DNA of 64,000 bases, from positions 1 to 64,000 of the forward strand of contig CAZPSA010000002.1 of NCBI GenBank assembly GCA_964589375.1, read 5' to 3'. The translations under genes and the position numbers were made by a program. Under the pieces are notes generated by a model that searched no databases, was not told where the DNA came from, and worked only from the letters and a program-made list of their open reading frames with translations. The stretch's first letter is position 1, and every line of letters starts with the position of its first letter. Below are positions 35,733 through 44,606 of this stretch, in pieces. Source of the stretch: CAG-533 sp964589375. GTDB taxonomy: Bacteria > Bacillota_I > Bacilli_A > RF39 > UBA660.

Positions 35733-36503
35733 CTATTTTTCACTAATTAAATCTTTTAAATAAACTATATCTAAATCTAACCGTTTAATTTCATTTAATA
35801 TAAGTAATAGATTATCACTACTTAAATTACGATTAATAAAAATAATACTGCCTGATGTAATATTATTTAAGATATCAATTATACTATCATTAGTACTTAT
35901 AGAATAACTAACTAAATAATAATCTTTCTTCAAACATTCTTCTTGATTTGAATAATTAACTAAACATATTTTTTCCTTTTGTTTAATTCTTTTTAATAAA
36001 GAATTAATATCAGAAAATATTTCTTTATTTTGAGCACCATTTATATATTCATGATTTTTATCTATTTCTTCAGTTTTTGTCAACATATAAGTATATTTAA
36101 TACTATTATTATCAAAATAATTTTTAACTTCTAAATTATCATATAAGATAAAAGATACAGCTCTTTTTTTATCATTACCTTTAATAATAATCTTATCTTT
36201 ATTATCTTCTAATGAAATAGTTGGCTTTAAATAATTAAACTTTAAATATAAATCATTAAATACCCCAAATTCTTCCATTTTTAATAAAGATTTATGTTCA
36301 TCTACCTCTCTTCCATATATTCCCGGTATAACCGTATCTTCTCCAATTTCCGCATTAACTGGTTCCATATAGTAGTTATCTTTTTGATCAATAATACTTA
36401 TCATTAAGGGATTTTTACTTTCTATAAAAGCCATTACTCGATCGGTAATATAAAAACTTAATATCATTAACGCTACAGTCACAACATATTTTCCTTTTTT
36501 CAT
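35733..36503 (-). CDS. Degenerate polysaccharide-deacetylase-like exported protein
   Basis: 256 residues with an N-terminal membrane anchor (about 7-25). The segment EIGEDTVIPGIYGREVDEHK and the following KPTISLEDNK resemble the N-terminal region of some NodB/PdaA-type deacetylases. The strand KKRAVSFILYDN stands where a NodB domain would have TFDDGP, so the catalytic Asp pair is missing. Probably a non-catalytic wall-associated relative. AAGGGAG precedes the ATG. Family call is tentative. Confidence 0.5.
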   Translation of the reverse strand: MKKGKYVVTVALMILSFYITDRVMAFIESKNPLMISIIDQKDNYYMEPVNAEIGEDTVIPGIYGREVDEHKSLLKMEEFGVFNDLYLKFNYLKPTISLEDNKDKIIIKGNDKKRAVSFILYDNLEVKNYFDNNSIKYTYMLTKTEEIDKNHEYINGAQNKEIFSDINSLLKRIKQKEKICLVNYSNQEECLKKDYYLVSYSISTNDSIIDILNNITSGSIIFINRNLSSDNLLLILNEIKRLDLDIVYLKDLISEK

Positions 36504-36569
36504 ACATTTCTCCCTTATTATTCATTGTTATATCCTATTTACTAAGTTAAAAAAATATGCTAATAATAA

Positions 36570-36932
36570 CTATTCTTTATCATCATTTTTTATTTGCTCT
36601 TCTATTTCTTCTTTTTTATTAGATAAAAAGACTACTTTTTCGACTACAATTTCAGTTGAATATTTTTTCTCATTATTCTCAGTAACATAGCTTGTATTTT
36701 TTATTTGCCCCCTAACGGCAATTAAATCACCTTTTTTGACATATTCACATACCCTAGATGCAATACCATCCCACAAAGTACATCTAATAAAATCCACCTC
36801 ATAAATTCCTTCTGAATTTTTATAATTTCTTTGAACAGCTAGAGTAATATGTGAAACTTTCTTTCCTTTAACTGCCTCGGTTATTTCGGGATCCTTAGTA
36901 AGCCTTCCAATTAAATTTACTGAATTATACAT
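36570..36932 (-). CDS. ssb: Single-stranded DNA-binding protein, short form
   Basis: 120 residues from ATG 36932 (GGAGG upstream). OB-fold signatures: MYNSVNLIGRLTKDPEI at the start, VSHITLAVQRNYKN, DFIRCTLWDGIA and KKGDLIAVRGQIKN. The acidic C-terminal tail is very short and ends NDDKE, without the DDDIPF tip that recruits repair proteins. This suits a secondary SSB, perhaps for competence, or a reduced genome. Not beside rpsF/rpsR. Confidence 0.88.
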   Translation of the reverse strand: MYNSVNLIGRLTKDPEITEAVKGKKVSHITLAVQRNYKNSEGIYEVDFIRCTLWDGIASRVCEYVKKGDLIAVRGQIKNTSYVTENNEKKYSTEIVVEKVVFLSNKKEEIEEQIKNDDKE

Positions 36933-36995
36933 AATAATTCCTCCTTTCAAAGTATTATTATCATTAATAAGAATAATAAGCAAAATACCAAAATT

Positions 36996-37026
36996 AAAAA
37001 ACTAACCATAAAAGCAGTTAGTTTTT
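36996..37026 (-). terminator. Terminator after sufB
   Basis: AAAAACTAAC / GTTAGTTTTT, a 10-bp stem with a 10-nt loop and T runs on both strands, 70 nt after sufB and upstream of ssb. Confidence 0.7.
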
Positions 37027-37096
37027 AAAATTCTCTTAAGCAAAATTTACAAATCTTCTAGTTAAATTTTTAAATTTATCCTATTTAGAAAAAAAT

Positions 37097-38380
37097 TTAA
37101 TTTTTTAATAAACGATTAAGTTCAACCGCATACTCTAATGGAAGTTCCTTTTTAAAATCAGCAATAAATCCTAATATAATTAACTCTTTAGCCCTATCTT
37201 CACTAAGTCCCTTACTCATTAAATAAAATAACTTTTCTTCACTTACTTTCGATACTGTTGCCTCATGTTCTAATGTACTACTATCATTTAAAACAATATT
37301 TTTAGGAATAGTATCACTTTTAGAAATATCATCAATTAAAATTGTATCACACTTTAACGAAGCTTCACTATCTGTTGCGCTTTTTTCTATTTTTATTAAC
37401 CCTCTATAATTAGCCTGTCCCTTTGTTGAAGCAATACTTTTAGATATAATATTACTTTTAGTATGTTTGCCAATGTGAATCATTTTAGCTCCCGCATCAA
37501 GATATTGTCCCTCTTTCGCATACGCAATACTAACTGAATTTGATGATGAATAATCACCTTTTAAAATACTTGAAGGATATTTCATGGTAACAAAACTTCC
37601 AATATTACCATCTAACCACTGCATATACCCCCCTTCATCAACAATACTCCTTTTCGTAACTAAGTTATAAACATCATTACTCCAATTTTGAATAGTACTA
37701 TATTTACATTTAGCATTCTTGCCAACATATATTTCTACTATCCCAGCATGAAGTGAATTAGAAGAATAACTAGTCGCGGTACACCCTTCTATATATGAAA
37801 GCTCTGCACCCTCATCTACTATAATAATTGTTCTTTCAAATTGTCCCATCAATTCACTAGAAATTCTAAAATAACTTTGAAGAGGTCTATCTAATTTAAT
37901 ATTTTTAGGAATGTATATAAAAGAACCCCCACTCCATAAAGCTCCATTTAATGCGGTAAACTTATTTTCATCATATTTAACTAAGTTATTAAAATACTTT
38001 TTAAACAATTTAGGATATTTTTTTAAAGCCTCATCAGTAGATAAAAAAATTATTCCTTGATCAATTTTCATCTTATGATAAAAAACTTCACTCTCAATTT
38101 GATTAGAAACCCCACATAAATACGAATTTTCTGCATCAATCACGCCTAAATCTTTAAATGTCTTTTTTACGTTTTTATCAACATCATTCCAATTATCGGT
38201 TAAATCCCCTATTTTTTTATAATAATTCAAACTATCAAAATCAATATCTAATTTTGGTCCAAAGTTTGGTTTATCTAATTCTAAAAACTTTCTAAAAGCT
38301 TTTAATCTAAAATCAAGCATCCATTTAGGTTCCTTCTTTAATTTAGAAAGTTTAGTTATGTATTCTTCATTCAATTTCAT
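37097..38380 (-). CDS. sufB: Fe-S cluster scaffold protein SufB
   Basis: 427 residues, slightly shorter than usual at the N-terminus. The beta-helix core shows HAGIVEIYVGKNAKCKYSTI, then SKSIASTKGQANYRGLIKI, SLKCDTILIDD (the Cys used in cluster assembly) and LEHEATVSKVSEEKLFYL, the last typical of SufB rather than SufD. SufB works with SufC and SufD to build Fe-S clusters; none of sufC, sufD, sufS or sufU is adjacent, so the gene is separated from its usual operon. Confidence 0.9.
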   Translation of the reverse strand: MKLNEEYITKLSKLKKEPKWMLDFRLKAFRKFLELDKPNFGPKLDIDFDSLNYYKKIGDLTDNWNDVDKNVKKTFKDLGVIDAENSYLCGVSNQIESEVFYHKMKIDQGIIFLSTDEALKKYPKLFKKYFNNLVKYDENKFTALNGALWSGGSFIYIPKNIKLDRPLQSYFRISSELMGQFERTIIIVDEGAELSYIEGCTATSYSSNSLHAGIVEIYVGKNAKCKYSTIQNWSNDVYNLVTKRSIVDEGGYMQWLDGNIGSFVTMKYPSSILKGDYSSSNSVSIAYAKEGQYLDAGAKMIHIGKHTKSNIISKSIASTKGQANYRGLIKIEKSATDSEASLKCDTILIDDISKSDTIPKNIVLNDSSTLEHEATVSKVSEEKLFYLMSKGLSEDRAKELIILGFIADFKKELPLEYAVELNRLLKN

Positions 38381-38440
38381 CTTAAAACACCATAAAATAT
38401 ATTACCACAGATATTAAAAAAATGGTATTTAAACCAAAAT

Positions 38441-38460
38441 AAAAAGGCTTATTTAGCCTC
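38441..38460 (-). terminator. Terminator after spoVS
   Basis: Minus strand AGGCT, 5-nt loop, AGCCT, then TTTTATTTT. The stem overlaps the spoVS stop codon. Confidence 0.65.
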
Positions 38461-38709
38461 AACTATTAATTTTATTGCCGTTTTTTCTGTCCCATCAATT
38501 ACAATATCAGAAAAAGCCGGAATAACAACTAAATTCTTCCCACAGGGAGCAACAAAACCTCTTGCAATTGCCACTGCTTTTATAGCTTGATTTAAACTGC
38601 CAGCTCCAATAGTTTGAATTTCTACAATTCCATCAATTCTAAAAACATTTGCAATTGCCCCTGCTACTTTACTAGGATTACTCTTACTAGATACTTTTAA
38701 TGTTTCCAT
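38449..38709 (-). CDS. spoVS: Stage V sporulation protein S
   Basis: 86 residues from ATG 38709 (AAGGAGG 7 nt upstream; the in-frame ATG 15 nt earlier has none). Nearly the full family sequence is readable: LKVSSKSNPSKVAGAIANV, IQTIGAGSLNQAIKAVAIA, RGFVAPCGKNLVVIPAF and TAIKLIVEA. SpoVS is a small Alba-like protein acting in spore coat and cortex formation in B. subtilis, but homologs also occur in non-sporulating bacteria. Last gene of the unit with the two genes upstream. Confidence 0.93.
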   Translation of the reverse strand: METLKVSSKSNPSKVAGAIANVFRIDGIVEIQTIGAGSLNQAIKAVAIARGFVAPCGKNLVVIPAFSDIVIDGTEKTAIKLIVEAK

Positions 38710-38746
38710 TTTTGCCTCCTTCATAAAAAACTTATGAAAGAGAAAA

Positions 38747-39331
38747 TTATTTTAGACTATCTTTTTTATCTTTTAATACTTCAGCTTGTAAATATCTAGG
38801 AACATCTTTTACCATAATTACCTCAGAAATATGTTCTTCTAATTTTTCTTTTGGTAGCTCAGACGCTAAACAAAAAACGTTTTTACCATATTTTGTCCCA
38901 CCTGCATATAGAAAAGACCAGTGATTTCTAAGGGAAATTAATATTGGCACTAAGACATAATTACCATTATTAAATAATACCGTATATGGTGTAACATCAT
39001 CAGAAGGTAATAAATTATTAACAATAGGTAAAACATAAGTTTTTTCATTAATTACAACTTTCACATCATCATTATCATATATATAGCTGCCCTTTTTTGT
39101 AAAATATATCCTACTTAAATTATCATCTTCATTAACTACCATATCTTCATATTTTTGCTGTATATCTAAAGGCATTTGATCAAAATCACAATATATATTA
39201 TTTAAAGGTACTACCTTTCTCGTTATCACAAACGGTAAACATTCCTTAAAAACCCCATTAGATAACATATATATTTTAACACTTCTCATGAGCTCTTCAG
39301 GTACATATCTTGCACTTAAAAACTTCTTCAT
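38747..39331 (-). CDS. Uncharacterised cytosolic protein
   Basis: 194 residues, no signal peptide or membrane helix. Mixed alpha/beta; a notable stretch is VLVPILISLRNHWSFLYAGG. I do not recognise it. It overlaps the upstream methyltransferase by 4 nt (ATGA), so the two are translationally coupled, and spoVS follows. Confidence 0.6.
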   Translation of the reverse strand: MKKFLSARYVPEELMRSVKIYMLSNGVFKECLPFVITRKVVPLNNIYCDFDQMPLDIQQKYEDMVVNEDDNLSRIYFTKKGSYIYDNDDVKVVINEKTYVLPIVNNLLPSDDVTPYTVLFNNGNYVLVPILISLRNHWSFLYAGGTKYGKNVFCLASELPKEKLEEHISEVIMVKDVPRYLQAEVLKDKKDSLK

Positions 39332-40173
39332 TTACTTTCCCATCTAGCTGTAATCCCACATGGTAATATTAAACCATCATTCGCCTTAACCCCTAATTCA
39401 GTACTCGTGATTTTACCTTTTATTTTTATTGTCTTATTAAGAATATTTTCTAAAACCGTCATTGATAAACCAGTTGTATACGTATTTATTATAAACAAAA
39501 GAGGTTCATCACTTAGTAATTTAACAGTATCTTCTATTAAATTGTATAAATCTTTTTCAATAGACCAAACTTCATTTTTTGCCCCTCTTCCAAATGAAGG
39601 TGGATCCATAATAATAATATCGTATTTATTTTCTCTTCTAATTTCTCTTTTAACTAATTTCTTAACATCATCAATATAAAACTTAACATCGGCATTTTCT
39701 AACCCATTTAATTTAACATTTTCTTTGGCCCAATCAATCATTCCTTTTGAAGAATCAACATGAACAACACTTGCCCCTTCCATTAATGCCGCAATAGTAG
39801 AAGCACCTGTATAAGCAAAAAGATTTAAAACCCTAACTTTTCTTTTACTATTTTTAATAGTATTTCTTATTAAATCCCAATTTAACGCTTGTTCAGGAAA
39901 TAACCCGGTATGTTTAAACCCCATTAATTTCAAATTAAATTTCATATCTTTATAATTAACAACCCAAAATGGTGGTAAATTATTATTAATTTTCCAGCTA
40001 CCACCACCCGAAGAACTTCGTAAATACTCAGCATCAACCTTAATATCTTCCTTACCTGGCCAAATAATCTCCGGATCCGGTCTTTTTAAAATAATATTTC
40101 CCCACTTTTCATATTTATAACCATTACTCATAGATAATATTTCATAATCATTAAAATCTTTTATTGTTTCCAT
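39328..40173 (-). CDS. SAM-dependent methyltransferase, RlmI/RlmK-like
   Basis: 281 residues from ATG 40173 (GAGG upstream). Class I Rossmann methyltransferase: SAM loop VLNLFAYTGASTIAALMEGA near 145, acidic end of strand 2 VVHVDSSKGMIDWAKEN, and active-site DPPSFGRG near 200. This matches the C-terminal half of RlmI-type rRNA cytosine-C5 methyltransferases, without the N-terminal PUA domain. Probable substrate: 23S rRNA. The stop is TGA in an ATGA overlap, evidence for the standard genetic code. Confidence 0.82.
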   Translation of the reverse strand: METIKDFNDYEILSMSNGYKYEKWGNIILKRPDPEIIWPGKEDIKVDAEYLRSSSGGGSWKINNNLPPFWVVNYKDMKFNLKLMGFKHTGLFPEQALNWDLIRNTIKNSKRKVRVLNLFAYTGASTIAALMEGASVVHVDSSKGMIDWAKENVKLNGLENADVKFYIDDVKKLVKREIRRENKYDIIIMDPPSFGRGAKNEVWSIEKDLYNLIEDTVKLLSDEPLLFIINTYTTGLSMTVLENILNKTIKIKGKITSTELGVKANDGLILPCGITARWESK

Positions 40174-40217
40174 AGTAACCTCAATTCCCTTATAATATAC
40201 CATATTTGTTGTAAAAC

Positions 40218-40241
40218 AAAAAGCCTCTTATGAAGCTTTTT
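40218..40241 (-). terminator. Terminator after the AI-2E permease gene
   Basis: Minus strand AAAAAGCTTC, ATAA loop, GAGGCTTTTT (one G-U pair), then T-rich. It overlaps the stop codon. Confidence 0.75.
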
Positions 40242-41466
40242 CCTTAGTAATAACCGGTTTATTTGTTTCAGAATTAATTCTTTCTATAGTTAGATAATCT
40301 TTAGCATTAACAGGTAAATCTTTCATTTTTAATTTAGTAGTAACTCTATTATCTAAATAACCATAAATAAGAGCAAATATCGGAACTCCCAAAATCATCC
40401 CTACAATCCCAAAGACATTACCAAAAAACAATATTGAAGCAAGAACCCAAAAAGATTTTAATCCTGTTCTAGACCCGCAAAGTTTAGGTTCAATTATATA
40501 ACTATCAACTTGCTGAAGCGCAATAATAAACAAAACAAATATAAAACATTTTGTTGGATTATCCATTAAGATTAATAAAGCACTAGGAATAGTCCCAATA
40601 TATGGTCCAAAGTAAGGAATCATATTAGTTATTCCAATCAATACACCAATTAATAAAGCATACGGATAATTAAAAATACTTAAAAAGATAAACGTAATAA
40701 AACCAATCGTAAAACCATCAAGTAATTTACCAATACAAAAATTACCAAATACATTATTAGTATGACGAGCATTATCTAAAATATTATTTGCAACTTTTAA
40801 TGGAAAAATACTATAAATTATCTTCTTTATTCCTGATACAAAACCATTTTTATCACTTAAATAATAAATTGAAATAACGAACCCCATAACTATATTAAAA
40901 ACTACTTTAACGGCCCCAAAAACTCCATTTGATAATGATACTAACCATTTTTCTACAACCGGAAGCAAAGTATTATTTACCATATTTGTTAAATAAGTAT
41001 TAATCGCATCATAATTATTCATAATAATATTTTTTAATTCTTCATGATTTGTAAGTTTTTCAAGCAAATAGGTTTTTGTTTCATTAAAATAAGTTGGTAA
41101 ATTAACCGCTAATTTTTCAATACTCTTAAGTAATTCTGGTAAAACAAAACTAAATAGTAAAATTACTAAACCAAGAAAAAGCAAAATAGTTAAAACAATA
41201 CTTAATGTATTAGCTAATTTGTCTTTTTTTATTTTAAATAACTTTTCAAATATATATTCTTTTATTATTTTAACAATTGGATTTAATAAATAAGCAAAAA
41301 CAAAACCAACTATAAATGGAGTAAATAACCCTAGTATAATTTTAAAATAACTATAGATTAGTCCAATTTTAGATATTAAAAAATAAAATGTAATACAGCA
41401 AGCAATAACTAAAAATGCTGTAAAACCAATTTGATAATATTTATTTTTCTTTAGATTTTCTTTCAT
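40228..41466 (-). CDS. AI-2E family (PerM-like) membrane transporter
   Basis: 412 residues from ATG 41466 (AAGGAGGT upstream), overlapping the previous gene by 26 nt. About seven to eight membrane helices with the long extracytoplasmic segment after the third, and the family signature region around GVLIGITNMIPYFGPYIGT (near 270) and the later FWVLASILFFGNVFGIVGM. Members are exporters or sodium/proton antiporters; substrate unknown. Confidence 0.88.
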   Translation of the reverse strand: MKENLKKNKYYQIGFTAFLVIACCITFYFLISKIGLIYSYFKIILGLFTPFIVGFVFAYLLNPIVKIIKEYIFEKLFKIKKDKLANTLSIVLTILLFLGLVILLFSFVLPELLKSIEKLAVNLPTYFNETKTYLLEKLTNHEELKNIIMNNYDAINTYLTNMVNNTLLPVVEKWLVSLSNGVFGAVKVVFNIVMGFVISIYYLSDKNGFVSGIKKIIYSIFPLKVANNILDNARHTNNVFGNFCIGKLLDGFTIGFITFIFLSIFNYPYALLIGVLIGITNMIPYFGPYIGTIPSALLILMDNPTKCFIFVLFIIALQQVDSYIIEPKLCGSRTGLKSFWVLASILFFGNVFGIVGMILGVPIFALIYGYLDNRVTTKLKMKDLPVNAKDYLTIERINSETNKPVITKEKAS

Positions 41467-42214
41467 TTGGTACCTCCTTATATTCACCTAATCTTTGTAA
41501 AACAGGTTCATTTAAAGTTTTTAAATAATATTCTTCATCAAATAAAGCATAAATTAAGTCTTTACCCTTTTTTAATTTGATTTTCTCCGCATCAAGTCCG
41601 TTTTCCTTGGCAGTAGCAACATCACTTTTAACTCTAGCTTTATAGTCATATGCGACAATAATATCAGCTCCAACACATATAAAGGCTAAACTATTAATAA
41701 TTCCCGTTGGATGTTCAATCATTGGCACAAATATATTATTAATAAACCAAATTCCAACCTCACTTTGATCATTTATTAATTCAATAAAATCTGAGGCATA
41801 AACTGTAAGAAAAGCAATAACAATGGCAATACCCATAATCCAAGTTTTAAGTTTTCCTAGATTTGAGCTTTCAATACTAGAACCTTTAGTAGCACCACCA
41901 GTATTAATTAAAGTAATAACGGCTTCTGTAACAATTGGAAGTAACATAATCGGATAATTAAACGCTAAAAGAGCTAAAGTAGATATACCAAATAGTTTAT
42001 CGGCTAAAGCATCTAATAATGCCCCAAAAAGAGTTGATACTTTTAACCTTCTTGCCATAATTCCATCAACACTATCAGTTAAAAGCAAAATTATTAGATA
42101 GAAAATAATCTCCTTGGGATTCATGCTAGCACAAATAAATGGCATTAAAAATGTTCCAATTAATCTTATCATTGTAATTGAATTTACAAATATTTTAGCT
42201 CCCACTTTTTTCAT
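41441..42214 (-). CDS. CDP-alcohol phosphatidyltransferase
   Basis: 257 residues with six or so membrane helices. The complete active-site motif is present: DSVDGIMARR, then GALLDALADK (D-x2-DG-x2-AR-x8-G-x3-D-x3-D, residues about 47-69). Likely phosphatidylglycerophosphate synthase or a close relative, making anionic phospholipid. A C-terminal cytosolic extension (about 195-257) is charged and longer than in typical PgsA. Translationally linked to the permease downstream. Confidence 0.85.
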   Translation of the reverse strand: MKKVGAKIFVNSITMIRLIGTFLMPFICASMNPKEIIFYLIILLLTDSVDGIMARRLKVSTLFGALLDALADKLFGISTLALLAFNYPIMLLPIVTEAVITLINTGGATKGSSIESSNLGKLKTWIMGIAIVIAFLTVYASDFIELINDQSEVGIWFINNIFVPMIEHPTGIINSLAFICVGADIIVAYDYKARVKSDVATAKENGLDAEKIKLKKGKDLIYALFDEEYYLKTLNEPVLQRLGEYKEVPNERKSKEK

Positions 42215-42272
42215 ACGATACCTCCTATTACTTTAATTTTAGCATTATGAAACCAAAACCGCAATAATCCTT

Positions 42273-42887
42273 TTAAATTCTTTCTATATAAGATAAATCA
42301 TAAACTAAACCATTATCATTTATAATTATATTAAATATGCGCTCTTCATTAAACTTAACAGAAAAAGATTTCCCAGCATATTCAAATGAATATACCCTAT
42401 TTGTTTCATCTTTAATTACCGCATTTTCTGGTTCATTTAAAATATTAATAATATTAATTGGAAGTAAAAACGATATATTAACATCGATCATTATATTTTC
42501 ATTAGGTATTAATTCTTCTTTTTGAATTTGATATAAAATGCCATCTTCATATTTTATTCGATATATGTTAGCATTAGTTTCTAAAGTACCTTCTAACGTA
42601 TTATTATTAATTACACCAGTTATAAAATAATCACCAATTTTATATGTTACTTGCTGGACATTTTGGATTAATTTATTTTTCATTTTACTAAAATTTATTC
42701 CTTTAGTTACGGTTGTACTACTATTTAAAGATTGTTCATAATTAGTATTATTATTGCCACCTACAAAAGATGATAAAAACACAAATAAGTATAATGCCGC
42801 AAAGAATATCAACCAAAATTTTAGTTTAATAATTATCTTTCCATCAGGAGTTTGCCACTTTTCTTTAAAAGTCTTTTTGTTTTTCAC
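42273..42887 (-). CDS. Membrane-anchored protein of unknown function
   Basis: 204 residues. The start is GTG (GGAGG 8 nt upstream) and overlaps the fmt stop by 4 nt (GTGA). One membrane helix (about 24-43), then an extracytoplasmic beta-rich region without known motifs. It sits between fmt and the phosphatidyltransferase gene and is coupled to fmt. Confidence 0.65.
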   Translation of the reverse strand: MKNKKTFKEKWQTPDGKIIIKLKFWLIFFAALYLFVFLSSFVGGNNNTNYEQSLNSSTTVTKGINFSKMKNKLIQNVQQVTYKIGDYFITGVINNNTLEGTLETNANIYRIKYEDGILYQIQKEELIPNENIMIDVNISFLLPINIINILNEPENAVIKDETNRVYSFEYAGKSFSVKFNEERIFNIIINDNGLVYDLSYIERI

Positions 42888-43810
42888 ATTGCCTCCTTAC
42901 CTAAAAGAGAATTTTTATAACCATTTTTAAAATCTTTTACACTCATAATATTTTTACCTTTTGGTTTTATCATAGTGATTTTAATTCCTTCATCCTGAGT
43001 CATAATAACCAAATAATCTTTCTCATCTTTTACAATTGTACTACACTGTCCCACTGCCGGAACTATTTCACATTTAGCAATTTTAATTTCAGTATCATCA
43101 AGAATAAAATATGCCAGTGGCAAAGGTGACAACGCTCTAATTTTATTATATACATTAATTGCTAAATCGTTAAAATCTAAATGTTCATCTTCTCTTTTAA
43201 TTATTTTAGCAAATGTTACCTCTTCTTCATTTTGCTTTTCCCGATTATTAGTACCATTTATTATGCTAGGTAAGTTTTCGATAATCATATTTGCCCCTAG
43301 TATGCTAAGTTTATTAGATAAAGTTTCTAAATTATCATCAATGGTTATTTCCACTTTTTCTTGAACTATAATATCTCCCGAATCCATACCTTTATCCATA
43401 TACATCAGAGTTATCCCTGTATATTTTTCATTATTCATAATTGCGTGATGAATTGGCGCACCACCTCGATACTTTGGTAAAAGCGAAGCATGAATATTAA
43501 TACAACCAAGGCGCGGAATATCAAGGACTTCTTGAGGTACAATCTGACCATAAGCACACGTAATAATAATGTCAGGATTAATTTCTTTTAAAAACTCATA
43601 ATCTTCTCTAATTTTGCTTGGCGAATAAACCTTAATATTATTTTTTAAAGCTAACTCTTTTACAGGACATGGAGTTAAAACTTTTTTTCTTCCAACAAAG
43701 GCATCAGGACTTGTTACAACTCCAATTACGTTAGTGTTTTCAATAAGTTTTTTTAAAATTGGCACACTAAATATAGGTGTCCCCATAAAAACAACTTTTA
43801 ATTCTTTCAT
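42884..43810 (-). CDS. fmt: Methionyl-tRNA formyltransferase
   Basis: 308 residues from ATG 43810. Formylates Met-tRNA(fMet) for translation initiation. Signatures: VVFMGTPIFSVPILKKL at the start, the SLLP-type loop NIHASLLPKYRGGAPIHHAI with catalytic Asn/His (near 105-122), and DSGDIIVQEK. The C-terminal domain is present (LSPLPLAYFILDDTEIKIAK). The gene usually follows def; def is not here. Ends with TGA. Confidence 0.93.
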   Translation of the reverse strand: MKELKVVFMGTPIFSVPILKKLIENTNVIGVVTSPDAFVGRKKVLTPCPVKELALKNNIKVYSPSKIREDYEFLKEINPDIIITCAYGQIVPQEVLDIPRLGCINIHASLLPKYRGGAPIHHAIMNNEKYTGITLMYMDKGMDSGDIIVQEKVEITIDDNLETLSNKLSILGANMIIENLPSIINGTNNREKQNEEEVTFAKIIKREDEHLDFNDLAINVYNKIRALSPLPLAYFILDDTEIKIAKCEIVPAVGQCSTIVKDEKDYLVIMTQDEGIKITMIKPKGKNIMSVKDFKNGYKNSLLGKEAM

Positions 43811-43856
43811 AATCATCATCTCGCAATATAATATACCATATTTTTAGCAAAATAAA

Positions 43857-43876
43857 AAGCAAACCCTAGTTTACTT
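43857..43876 (-). terminator. Terminator after the second TasA-like gene
   Basis: Minus strand AAGTAAAC, 4-nt loop, GTTTGCTT (one G-U pair) followed by TTTATTTT. Confidence 0.65.
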
Positions 43877-43887
43877 ATTTAATTATT

Positions 43888-44490
43888 TTATGTGGCGGGT
43901 GATGCAGATACCACAATATGAGCAGCAAAAACAGCACTCATATCAACCGATTGATCTTCTTCATTATCTATAAAGTAAAATTTAATTTCATAAACATGTT
44001 TAGCATTAGTTACTGTATTAAATTCTCCACTCCCAAGATCAATACTATAACTTCCATTATTTGATTCAGGACGGGTTATATCAGTAAGAACAGTTTTAGC
44101 ACTCAAGGTAGTCCCACTATTTGAAGTTGTGCCATTTTCCCCAGTTACTACCGCCAGAGTATATTTCATGTTAACGGTTGTAAAAGTATCTTTATCAATT
44201 ATTAATTTTAAAGTATAAGGCATTTTACCAGTCGTATCATTATTTCCCGTAATAGTTATCTTTTTTGTCCCCCACGGATTAGTACTATCTGGCATAATAT
44301 TTTCAGCAACTACATTATCACCACCATCTACTTCTATCGTCATTGTTCCGGCATCAGTATAAATGGTTGAAGAAGTTTCCGAACCAGTGATAGTCGCACT
44401 AAAAAAAGCATATGTTACACCAAGAAACACAACTATAACAAATAAAAATACAGCAATAATTGAAACTAATACTTTTTTATAGCTTTTCAT
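43888..44490 (-). CDS. TasA/CalY-like exported protein, second copy
   Basis: 200 residues from ATG 44490; a GTG 9 nt upstream is an alternative, with AAGGAT close to both. The signal segment ends in GVTYAFFSA, followed by TITGSETSSTIYTDAGTMTI, matching the 3442 protein (SYAYFSA, then GSETVSTITMDAGEM). Both end with FAAH-V-V-(S/T). Likely SipW-processed surface or fibre protein. It stands alone, with its own promoter and terminator. Confidence 0.73.
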   Translation of the reverse strand: MKSYKKVLVSIIAVFLFVIVVFLGVTYAFFSATITGSETSSTIYTDAGTMTIEVDGGDNVVAENIMPDSTNPWGTKKITITGNNDTTGKMPYTLKLIIDKDTFTTVNMKYTLAVVTGENGTTSNSGTTLSAKTVLTDITRPESNNGSYSIDLGSGEFNTVTNAKHVYEIKFYFIDNEEDQSVDMSAVFAAHIVVSASPAT

Positions 44491-44514
44491 GTCACGCACT
44501 ATCCTTACTTATTT

Positions 44515-44543
44515 ATTATATTATAATTTATTTAGAAACACAA
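44515..44543 (-). promoter_or_regulatory. Promoter for the second TasA-like gene
   Basis: Minus strand TTGTGT, 17 nt, TATAAT: perfect -10, weak -35, about 25 nt before the start. Confidence 0.5.
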
Positions 44544-44606
44544 TCATATTTTTAAACCGTTTTTAAAAAAGCGAAAACAATATATTCGACTGACAAAAAA
44601 GATTTT

